Below, piece by piece: positions 1 through 6,405 of a DNA stretch of 7,675 nt. Where the stretch lies: NCBI GenBank assembly GCA_028820035.1, contig JAPPKI010000258.1, positions 1-7,675 of the forward strand, written 5' to 3'. How positions within the stretch are numbered: position 1 is the first letter of the stretch; every line of letters begins with the position of its first letter. Under the pieces are notes generated by a model. The model saw only the letters and a list, made by a program, of their open reading frames with translations. It was not told the DNA's origin and ran no database searches. Source of the DNA: a bacterium. Its GTDB lineage: Bacteria > Actinomycetota > Acidimicrobiia > Acidimicrobiales > Bin134. A program made the position numbers and the translations under genes.

Positions 1-43
1 CCCCCCACTCTGCGGCGGACCCTAACATCACCCCGGTCCCTGC

Positions 44-325
44 TTGCACGCTAAGAGCCCATTAATTTTTTACACTCTAGACTTCGATGCAATCGTGCAA
101 GAAACAAACGACCCCACTCATGGCAAGTCAGAATATCAAGTTGGGCACCTCAATCCACTCAAGATGTCATCCAAAGATGTGCCATCCTTGGGTCACACTG
201 GAAACAACGTTAGCTGGATATCCCAGGACGGGAATCGCATTCAAGGCCATCTCAGCTTAGAAGAGACACGGGCCTTGCTGAGTCGCATTGGTGAGAACTA
301 TGCTGCCAAAGATCTAGTCCAGTGA
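44..325 (+). CDS. Short frame with HNH-like pattern, probably the 3' remnant of a nuclease gene
   Basis: I do not recognise a named family. The frame opens after an in-frame TAA at 23-25, and the first possible start is TTG at 44 with no ribosome binding site. The only in-frame ATG is residue 41 (base 164), inside the conserved-looking part. The protein therefore looks like the C-terminal ~90 residues of something longer, cut off or frameshifted near base 50, where the GC content also changes sharply. The spacing GHLNPL (His35), then HTGNNVSW (Asn55), then DGNRIQG (Asn64) resembles the His...Asn...Asn/His layout of HNH nucleases (compare 'DH..P', 'N-L-x-W', 'N..KG'), but zinc-binding cysteines are absent. 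It converges on the methyltransferase gene and overlaps its last 12 bases. That position suits a restriction endonuclease partner, which is inference. It could also be a short intact hypothetical protein. Codon use resembles the AT-richer methyltransferase. Confidence 0.5.
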   Translation: MHAKSPLIFYTLDFDAIVQETNDPTHGKSEYQVGHLNPLKMSSKDVPSLGHTGNNVSWISQDGNRIQGHLSLEETRALLSRIGENYAAKDLVQ

Positions 326-2281
326 TACGACTTCTATACAAGCCAGTCGCGCGAGTTCTCTAGCTTCAATACGCTCGTCTATTGCCTTGCGAACCATTTC
401 GGTGACGCGTGCCCGTTGGTCTGAATCCTTTGGAAGGGGCAAAATAACTTCGTTGAGACGATTTCCAAGAGAGTCAATAATATCTTGTGTAAACCGCTTA
501 GCTTGTATTTGACGTTGTACCGGCTCAGAGGAAAGAGCAGCTAGCAGTAGATAAGGAGACATCGCAGAAGAGTCATTTACCCTGATCTTCAAAATATGAC
601 TCTGAAACAGCATTTTAGCATCGTATTTTGTTACTAATGCGCACGTTCCAATCAAATAAGTGCCATCGCGTACCATAAGGATATCGTCAGGCCTTACGTC
701 TTGCTTGTTTGCATATTTGGCATAATAGCTTTCTGCCACACAATGCTTGGGATCCAATTTGATCTCCCAGTTTGAAATATCTGAAGTCCTAACAAAGGGA
801 ATGTCGCCAGTGCCATATGCGGCCTTTCCGACTTCATTTCCTGTTGAGATAACCAATGTGCCTTGATCGATCAGGTCCCCAACTTTAACGAGATCATGAG
901 AATAGGAGAGCGAATGTAGACCCTCAGTGACTTCTGGATCATAGTATCGAGGGGACAATATATTGCCGATAATCTCGTCAACTTCCAACCAATAGCCAAG
1001 ATGGTCATTGCTGTCCTCTTGAGATGATCTGAGTGCTATTTCTGGCAGATCATCATGATAGACTCCTTTGCGGCCCCTGCTATCGTTGCCGCAACGCCGA
1101 GCTTCCGCCATAAAAACAGATTTCGACGGCTTAACATGCCCACCATGCCTTTGAGCAACCAACAGACACGTCTTGGTATGTGTACCTCCCGAACCGGAAG
1201 TCTTAAACAGATCTTCAGGCATTCCCACGACGGACCGTATCTCTGCATGCTGGCGCAGGAATGAAACCACATACGAGTGGCTCTTCGAGGTAATTAGACT
1301 CTCTGGTACGACAATCCCCAAAAGGCCTCCAGGCTTGATAAGAGAAAGGCACCTTTCAACAAATAGAACTTGCGGTGGCACTCGTGTTTGTAGTTCTGCC
1401 GTTCGCTTGTATTGGCCACTATCCTTTTGTAACTTCCACCGCCAACCCAACTCGAATTTTTGCTGAACATCCTTTGTTGCAGCCACGATCTTTGCTCCGA
1501 AAGGCGGATTCGTGAGGACAACATCCACTTGGAGGTCAGAAATTGGCGGCAAATTGTCGGATGGCCCGGTCCAGGCAAGTGAATCACCGTGATAAATTCT
1601 TGACTTTGCGCCAGTCAACAAGGCAAGTCTTGTCTTCGCAAGACTGACGAGGTATTTGTCCTTGTCGATCCCAATTACTTTTTCCCCTGCTTCGCGGGGA
1701 CTTAGACCCCTTGCCATTGCTAGGGCCGCAGCAGTACCAAGGAAACTTCCGCTTCCACAGGCGGGATCAGCTATCACCCACTCCGGATCTAAGTCTATCA
1801 GATCGACGAGTAAGCGTACTGCGTTTTGAGGTGTAAAGAATTGACCATTTTGTCCTCGAACAACATTTCCCATGAAGACTTCGTAAAGGTCTCCAAAGTA
1901 ATCTGAATCAAGTGAATCCAGATCTAGTGAGGATGTCAGTTGTTGGAGCAAGGCAATGTCGTCGTGACTAAGGTCCAGACGCTCCTCTTGATCAAACAGA
2001 TCTGGAAATTCTGTCGCTATTGCTGGCCAGGCGTTCAAATAATCTTGAAGTGAGTTGTTGTCAGGATTCTCCCTAGTCAAGACAGCTTTGGTGATCAAAA
2101 ATTGGACAGCGACATGGAGCAACGCATCGTCTCTAGTTGCACCTCTGTGTTGCCCAGCCAAGTAGTTTCGGATTTGGTGAAATGTGCTCCGGGAGTCACT
2201 GCCCAATTCCTTGTCAGTCTCAAATAGCCGCATGGAGATGTGCTGGTCTTGCTCCATGGTGCGAGATACTGGGCGTCTCAT
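314..2281 (-). CDS. Type I-like N6-adenine DNA methyltransferase with fused specificity (HsdS-like) domain
   Basis: This gene methylates the N6 position of adenine in a specific DNA site using S-adenosylmethionine. The 655-residue product has an HsdM-like helical N-terminus (about 30-140), a GQFFTP motif (146-151, motif X-like), the SAM-binding motif I DPACGSGSFL (172-181) and the catalytic motif IV NPPFG (258-262). From about residue 440 it resembles an HsdS half: PFVRTSDISNWEI near 495-507 and the closing ILPLP..SDQRARV near 613-626 typical of target-recognition domains and their helices. No PD-(D/E)XK nuclease motif is evident in the N-terminal ~130 residues, unlike BcgI-type combined enzymes, so restriction would need a partner. 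ATG at 2281 follows an in-frame TAG. ATG at 2257 (residue 9) is an alternative, and neither has a strong ribosome binding site. The gene is much AT-richer than its right-hand neighbours, which suggests transfer. It could be an orphan methyltransferase or half of a restriction-modification pair with the convergent frame ending at 325. Confidence 0.92.
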   Translation of the reverse strand: MRRPVSRTMEQDQHISMRLFETDKELGSDSRSTFHQIRNYLAGQHRGATRDDALLHVAVQFLITKAVLTRENPDNNSLQDYLNAWPAIATEFPDLFDQEERLDLSHDDIALLQQLTSSLDLDSLDSDYFGDLYEVFMGNVVRGQNGQFFTPQNAVRLLVDLIDLDPEWVIADPACGSGSFLGTAAALAMARGLSPREAGEKVIGIDKDKYLVSLAKTRLALLTGAKSRIYHGDSLAWTGPSDNLPPISDLQVDVVLTNPPFGAKIVAATKDVQQKFELGWRWKLQKDSGQYKRTAELQTRVPPQVLFVERCLSLIKPGGLLGIVVPESLITSKSHSYVVSFLRQHAEIRSVVGMPEDLFKTSGSGGTHTKTCLLVAQRHGGHVKPSKSVFMAEARRCGNDSRGRKGVYHDDLPEIALRSSQEDSNDHLGYWLEVDEIIGNILSPRYYDPEVTEGLHSLSYSHDLVKVGDLIDQGTLVISTGNEVGKAAYGTGDIPFVRTSDISNWEIKLDPKHCVAESYYAKYANKQDVRPDDILMVRDGTYLIGTCALVTKYDAKMLFQSHILKIRVNDSSAMSPYLLLAALSSEPVQRQIQAKRFTQDIIDSLGNRLNEVILPLPKDSDQRARVTEMVRKAIDERIEARELARLACIEVVSLD

Positions 2282-2288
2282 GGTGCGA
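2255..2288. repeat. Direct repeat of 10 bases spanning two candidate methyltransferase starts
   Basis: CATGGTGCGA occurs at 2255-2264 and again at 2279-2288, exactly 24 bases apart. On the minus strand each copy reads TCGCACCATG, so each carries an in-frame ATG (codons 9 and 1 of the methyltransferase). The repeat could be a local duplication that created a second start, or a repeated protein-binding half-site over the start region. Both functions are inferred; the repeat itself is directly visible. Confidence 0.5.
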
Positions 2289-2421
2289 CACTACCTGAGG
2301 CGTGTGACACATTGGCGTAACCCGATGTCCGAACCGCTGCAAGTGCAGAATTTAGAGGTTCTACTGGGCACTTTCCCGGACTCAGCGACAGCCCAATCTT
2401 GTGTGTCTCGGGTGCGCTTTG
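2282..2421. other. Spacer between the MttB-family gene and the methyltransferase gene
   Basis: This 140-base stretch separates two minus-strand genes. It must hold the 3' end of the amine operon transcript and, if the methyltransferase has its own promoter, that promoter. I see no GC-rich hairpin followed by a T-run, so no intrinsic terminator is supported. No clear -35/-10 pair precedes the methyltransferase. The visible structures are a short perfect palindrome at 2337-2348 and a TGTGACACA element at 2303-2311. Composition is intermediate between the two flanks, so the border between native and acquired DNA probably lies in or near here. Confidence 0.45.
2337..2348. promoter_or_regulatory. 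Short palindrome upstream of the methyltransferase, possible operator
   Basis: CTGCAAGTGCAG has two perfect 5-base inverted arms around a 2-base centre. It lies about 56 bases upstream of the methyltransferase ATG on the minus strand. Restriction-modification genes are often controlled by small regulators or by the methyltransferase itself binding such sites, but no controller gene is visible here, and a palindrome of this size can arise by chance. Confidence 0.2.
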
Positions 2422-3951
2422 TCAGCGGATGGGCGCGAGGTGGATGGGGAAGGCTTCTCGGATTCGGGCGTCGGCTTCGGGGGTGATGTGGTCGGGTTTG
2501 GGGCGGTTTAGCACTTCGGTGACGTAGTCGTGGGCTACGTCTTCGATGAGGCGGGCGCCGGCGTCCACCCAGTCGTCGGGGCTGAGGCGGTCGCCGATTT
2601 GGGGGTAGACGTACTCGGTCAGCATGAGCGACAGGGTCTGGGAGTGGCCAAGGAAGTGGCCCTCGCCGTGCACTACATCGGCGATTACCTCGGTAGACAG
2701 GGTCTCGGGGGTGATCTCGATGCCCCGCACCGTGCGGTTGATGGACCCCAGCATGTCATTGTCAATCACCAGGGCCTCCAGGGAGCAGGCCATGATGCTG
2801 GCCAGCATTCCGGCTGTCTCGTTGATCATGTTGGCCCCGGCGTTGGCCGCCAGGGTGACGGCGTTGGCCTTCTCGGCACCGGCCTGGTTGTCGGGAAGCT
2901 TGGAGTCGGCCATGCCGGCGGCCACCCCTGACGGCAAACCTAGGTAATTCACCACCTGGGCGGCCGCCGCGTTGATGATCGCCTCCTCACCGCTGCCCCC
3001 GCTCATCGCTCCAGTGCGAAGATCGGACACGAACGGCCACATGCCCAGGACACAGGGATGGCCGGGCACAACCAGGTTGACTGCGGTCAGCCCGGCCAGG
3101 CATTCAGCCAGTGCTTGGACCAGCGATCCGGCCAGCGCGGCCGGCGAGGTAGCCCCGGCTTGGCCCGCGGACAGCAGGTTGATCGGCATGCCCCGTCGGG
3201 CCTGTTCCATAAGGCACAGGGCCGAATCTTCGGCAAAGCGCAAGGGCGGCACCACGAAGGTGTTGTTGGCGATGCAGAAGGGCCGCCGGGCGAACTCGCC
3301 CTCGGCACCCAGCGCCATGTCGAAAAGGTCAATGCACTCGTGCACGTGCTCGGGTTGGAACATGGCCGTGCCCAGCGGCTTAGAGGTGCCAGCCAGGATG
3401 GCGTAGGCGGTATTGATGTCCAACTCCCGGGCGGTCTCCATGTCGCGGGCCACCAGCGTCCGCACGAACACGTGGATGTTGTCGAGGGTGTCGACGATCC
3501 GGGCCACGTCGTAGAGATCGGCCAATGTGCTGGGGCGGAAGCGCTTGGTGTCGTGGTCGAGCATCATCACCGCGGCCCCGCTGGTGCAGAGATGAACCCG
3601 GTTTCCACCGATCTCCACCCCCCGGTCGGGGTCGAACCCGTACAGGGTGAACTCCTTGCAGGCCCCGTCCACTACTTGTTTGACCAGGTCGGGGGGGAAC
3701 CGCAGGCGATCGTGTTCGTCCATTCGGCCACCGTTGGCGGTGACCGCCTCGATGATCTCTGGGGTGGCCTGCCCCATGCCCAGATCGGCCAGCAGGCCCA
3801 GGGCCGACTCAAATACGTCGTCGCACTGGCCTTCGGACAGCGGCTTGTAAGCCCCGCCGGACATTCCCGGCCACACCGCCCGGGCATCGGCTTCGGGCGG
3901 GGCCTCCCGCATGGCTACTCGGGCCGCTCGGCCTCCTGCACGTCGCGCCAT
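2422..3951 (-). CDS. Trimethylamine methyltransferase (MttB) family protein, non-pyrrolysine type
   Basis: Family members transfer a methyl group from a methylated amine to the cobalt of a cognate corrinoid protein in the cytoplasm. The 509-residue product matches the MttB superfamily (COG5598): an N-terminal region with GGRMDEHDRLRFPPDLV (74-90), the glycine-rich core SAGQAGATSPAALAGSL (261-277) with an AE.LAGL segment and VVPGHPCVLG (294-303), then DLRTGAMSGGSGEE (310-323) and LGLPSG (337-342). No in-frame TAG occurs and the stop is TGA, so it belongs with non-pyrrolysine members such as glycine betaine methyltransferase MtgB rather than true trimethylamine enzymes. The ATG lies one base after the stop of the preceding gene, with GAGGG six bases upstream, which implies translational coupling. 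Residues 1-30 are basic and alanine-rich; Met14 is an alternative start without a ribosome binding site. Being in an operon with two dimethylglycine/sarcosine dehydrogenase-like genes suggests a betaine-type substrate. No corrinoid protein is visible, so the substrate and methyl acceptor remain inferred. Confidence 0.92.
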   Translation of the reverse strand: MARRAGGRAARVAMREAPPEADARAVWPGMSGGAYKPLSEGQCDDVFESALGLLADLGMGQATPEIIEAVTANGGRMDEHDRLRFPPDLVKQVVDGACKEFTLYGFDPDRGVEIGGNRVHLCTSGAAVMMLDHDTKRFRPSTLADLYDVARIVDTLDNIHVFVRTLVARDMETARELDINTAYAILAGTSKPLGTAMFQPEHVHECIDLFDMALGAEGEFARRPFCIANNTFVVPPLRFAEDSALCLMEQARRGMPINLLSAGQAGATSPAALAGSLVQALAECLAGLTAVNLVVPGHPCVLGMWPFVSDLRTGAMSGGSGEEAIINAAAAQVVNYLGLPSGVAAGMADSKLPDNQAGAEKANAVTLAANAGANMINETAGMLASIMACSLEALVIDNDMLGSINRTVRGIEITPETLSTEVIADVVHGEGHFLGHSQTLSLMLTEYVYPQIGDRLSPDDWVDAGARLIEDVAHDYVTEVLNRPKPDHITPEADARIREAFPIHLAPIR

Positions 3952-3952
3952 A

Positions 3953-6385
3953 TCAAGCCCTCGGTTTCTCGTTGTCGGGGTCGTAGGCCGGGCCGTCCAA
4001 CACCATCGCCGGGCGGCGGTCGCTCATCAGCTGCACCTCGAACCGGGTGCCCGGCGCCTTGTACTCCGGCTTCACGTAGGCGAAGGCCAGGCCGCGCCCG
4101 GTGGTGTGACCCCAAGTGCCCGAAGTGGTCAGCCCGATGAGCTCGTCGCCGTCGTAAACCGGCTCGTTGCCCCGGCAGTCGTTGTCGGTGGTGTCCACCT
4201 CGCAGTACACGAGGATCATCTCGATGTCGTCGCCCATAGCCAGCCGCTCTTCGGAAGCCTTCTTGCCTTGGAACTCGCCCGACCAGTCTACGAACCGGCC
4301 CAGGTCGGCCTCTACCGGGGTGATCTCGGTGGTCAGCTCGAAGCCCATCGCCTTGTAGGCCTTCTCGATGCGCATGGTGTTCATGGCGTAGGCGCCATAG
4401 TGGACCATGCCCAACGGCTCGCCTACCTCAACCAGAGCGTCGTAGAGCTCGGCGGTGTGTTCTTGGGAGTGGTGCAACTCCCAGCCCAGCTCCCCCACAT
4501 ACGACACCCGCAGGGCCAGACACGGCACCCCGGCTACCTCGATTTCCTGACCAGTGAGCCAGCGGAAGCCGGGGGCTTCCAGCTCGGCGTCGGTGAGCTG
4601 AGCCAGAATCTGGCGGGACAGAGGACCGGAGACGGCCAGGATGCCCATGTCGTCGGTACGGTCGGTAACGGTCACGTCCTCGCCGAATTGCATATGGTGG
4701 GCCAGCCAGTCCCGGTCGTGGAACTGCCCGACGATGGCGGAGTTGAGATAGAACCGGTCGGGGGCCAGTCGGGTAATGGTCATCTCGGTCTCGATGCCGC
4801 CCAACTCAGTCAAGAAGTGAGTGAGGCGCATCCCGCCGTCTTTGGCCGGCATGCGATTGGCGGTGAGGCGGTCGAGCAGCGCCTCGGCGTCGGCCCCGGT
4901 CACCTCGAACTTGGAGAAGGCGGTGAGGTCGGCGATGCCAGCCCGCTCCCGGGTGGCCAGGCACTCGGCCCCCACAATGTCGAAGGCGTTGGAATGCCGG
5001 AAAGAGTGGGCTTCGGGCTCTCCGTAATACTGGGGGCGCTCCCAGCCGAAGATCTCCATCCACTGGGCATCCCGGGCGTCGAGCCGGTCGTAGATGGGAT
5101 CGGTCTTCTGGGGACGACCGGCGAAGCGCTGCTCGCCGGGGAGGCGGGTGGCGTACATCTCGTGGAATTCGTCGATGGCCTTCTCGATGGCGTAGCGCCC
5201 GGTGGGCCCGCAGTGGTCGCCGAACCGGCGGGGGTCCATCTCGGCCACGTTGATCTCGGTCTGGCCATGCACCATCCACTGGGCCAGGTACTTGCCCGCC
5301 CCCGGCCCCTGGGTGATGCCGATGGAAGCCCCGGCGCACAGCCAGTAATTGCGCAGGCCGGGGGCCGGGCCCATGAGGTAGCCGGAGTCGGGGGTGTGGG
5401 TGATGGGTCCGCTGACCACAGTCTTGATCCCGGTGTCGGCAAAGGCGGGGATCCGCTTGCCGGCTTCGATCAGCCAGGGCATGAGCTGGTCGAGATCGGG
5501 CGGCGTCAGATAGAAGTGCTTGTCCCAGTCGATGCCGTCGATCCCGTAGGTCTGAGCGTTCTCCCGCTCGTAGGGACCAACCAGCAGCGAGTCGATCTCC
5601 CGCCGGTAATAGGCCGAGGCCCGGGGGTCGCGGATCACCGGCGGGTCGAATTCGCCCAGCTCCTTCATCTCGGCCATGGGCTCGGTGATGAGGTACTGGT
5701 GGATCACCGACACGATGGGCACGTCGAGGCCCACCATGGCGCCGAGCTGGGGGGCGTAGCATCCGGCCGCGTTCACCACGTGCTCGGCAATGATGCGGTG
5801 GGTTTCGCCCTTGACGTCGCAGACCACTTCCCAGCGGTGGTCGGGGAGTTGGTTCATGGCGGTGACCAGCGTGTGGCGGTAGAGCTCGCCGCCGAGCTGG
5901 CGGGCGCCCTTGACCATGGCTGCGGTGACGCTGGACGGGTCGGTCCAGCCGTCGTTGGGGGTCCAGCAGCCCATCAGCACGTCGGACACGTCCATGAAAG
6001 GCCAGTGGTCCAGGATCTCGGAGGGCTCGATCAGGTGGTTCTCGATCCCGACCAGATCGAGCATCCCGCTGACGTAGCGGAACCAGTCCACCTGGTGGCG
6101 GTCGAGGGCCAGGCGGATGGCGCCGGTGCCATGCCAGCCGCTGGCCAGCCCGGTTTCCTCTTCGATCTTGGCGTAGAGGTCGGGGGCCACCAGATGGCAT
6201 TTGGCCATGTTCAGGCTGCCGATGAAGTGGGGAATGAGTCCGGCGGCATGCCAAGTGGAGCCCGATGACAGCTCCCCCTTCTCCACCAGCACGGTGTCGG
6301 TCCAGCCCTCGTGGGCCAAGTGGTAGAAGAGGCCCGCGCCCATAGCTCCACCGCCGATGATCACAACCTGGGCTTCATCGCGCAC
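3953..6385 (-). CDS. FAD-dependent oxidoreductase-GcvT fusion (dimethylglycine/sarcosine dehydrogenase family)
   Basis: The family oxidises an N-methyl group of dimethylglycine, sarcosine or a related amine with FAD and can pass the one-carbon unit to tetrahydrofolate in its C-terminal domain. Starting from GTG at 6385 the product has 810 residues, a usual length for the family. Residues 7-35 form the FAD-binding Rossmann motif VVIIGGGAMGAG ending in an acidic residue (Glu35). GSTWHAAGL (42-50) contains His46, equivalent to the histidine that covalently holds FAD in mammalian dimethylglycine dehydrogenase. The DAO-type domain runs to about 380, a linker contains GWERP (447-451), and a GcvT-like domain spans about 485-800 with RVSYVGELGWEL (626-637) and GLTTSGTWGH (751-760). 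The same frame is open up to an ATG at 6583, but those 66 extra residues are arginine-rich, unlike the family, and overlap the preceding gene, so I chose GTG with AAGGAG nine bases upstream. It follows the upstream paralogue by 20 bases. Glu534 stands where the paralogue has Asp in the folate-domain GGIE motif. Confidence 0.94.
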   Translation of the reverse strand: MRDEAQVVIIGGGAMGAGLFYHLAHEGWTDTVLVEKGELSSGSTWHAAGLIPHFIGSLNMAKCHLVAPDLYAKIEEETGLASGWHGTGAIRLALDRHQVDWFRYVSGMLDLVGIENHLIEPSEILDHWPFMDVSDVLMGCWTPNDGWTDPSSVTAAMVKGARQLGGELYRHTLVTAMNQLPDHRWEVVCDVKGETHRIIAEHVVNAAGCYAPQLGAMVGLDVPIVSVIHQYLITEPMAEMKELGEFDPPVIRDPRASAYYRREIDSLLVGPYERENAQTYGIDGIDWDKHFYLTPPDLDQLMPWLIEAGKRIPAFADTGIKTVVSGPITHTPDSGYLMGPAPGLRNYWLCAGASIGITQGPGAGKYLAQWMVHGQTEINVAEMDPRRFGDHCGPTGRYAIEKAIDEFHEMYATRLPGEQRFAGRPQKTDPIYDRLDARDAQWMEIFGWERPQYYGEPEAHSFRHSNAFDIVGAECLATRERAGIADLTAFSKFEVTGADAEALLDRLTANRMPAKDGGMRLTHFLTELGGIETEMTITRLAPDRFYLNSAIVGQFHDRDWLAHHMQFGEDVTVTDRTDDMGILAVSGPLSRQILAQLTDAELEAPGFRWLTGQEIEVAGVPCLALRVSYVGELGWELHHSQEHTAELYDALVEVGEPLGMVHYGAYAMNTMRIEKAYKAMGFELTTEITPVEADLGRFVDWSGEFQGKKASEERLAMGDDIEMILVYCEVDTTDNDCRGNEPVYDGDELIGLTTSGTWGHTTGRGLAFAYVKPEYKAPGTRFEVQLMSDRRPAMVLDGPAYDPDNEKPRA
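3958..3962 (-). promoter_or_regulatory. Ribosome binding site of the MttB-family gene
   Basis: On the minus strand GAGGG lies six bases before the ATG at 3951 and sits inside the last codons of the preceding oxidoreductase gene. This supports the first ATG as the start and suggests that translation is coupled to termination of the upstream gene. Confidence 0.6.
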
Positions 6386-6394
6386 CGTAGGCCG

Positions 6395-6400
6395 CTCCTT
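6395..6400 (-). promoter_or_regulatory. Ribosome binding site deciding the GTG start of the 810-residue oxidoreductase
   Basis: On the minus strand AAGGAG lies nine bases before GTG at 6385, in the 20-base gap after the upstream gene's TGA. It decides the start: the residues that follow begin the FAD-binding strand at once, whereas the longer in-frame extension to 6583 would lie inside the upstream coding region and has no family resemblance. Confidence 0.75.
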
Positions 6401-6405
6401 GTCAA

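Noticed and set aside
1036..1587. Short open frames on both strands inside the methyltransferase gene
   Set aside because: They overlap the conserved methyltransferase coding region and show no domain or ribosome binding site.
2349..2421. Possible terminator after the MttB-family gene (GGGC...GCCC arms on the minus strand)
   Set aside because: The arms are only four bases with a long loop, and no T-run follows.
3058..4140. Plus-strand open frames opposite the MttB-family gene, including 2530-2931
   Set aside because: Gly/His/Val-rich antisense translations without motifs; the minus-strand gene explains the coding signal.
4806..6254. Minus-strand open frame of 482 residues in another frame of the oxidoreductase gene
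   Set aside because: Extremely Arg/Pro-rich, low-complexity translation, and the overlapping frame encodes a well-conserved enzyme.
3911..6268. Very long plus-strand open frame (785 residues) opposite the oxidoreductase gene
   Set aside because: Its translation is rich in Gly, Val, His, Ala and Pro with no recognisable domain. It is antisense to a clearly conserved FAD-GcvT gene, and such frames are common in GC-rich DNA.
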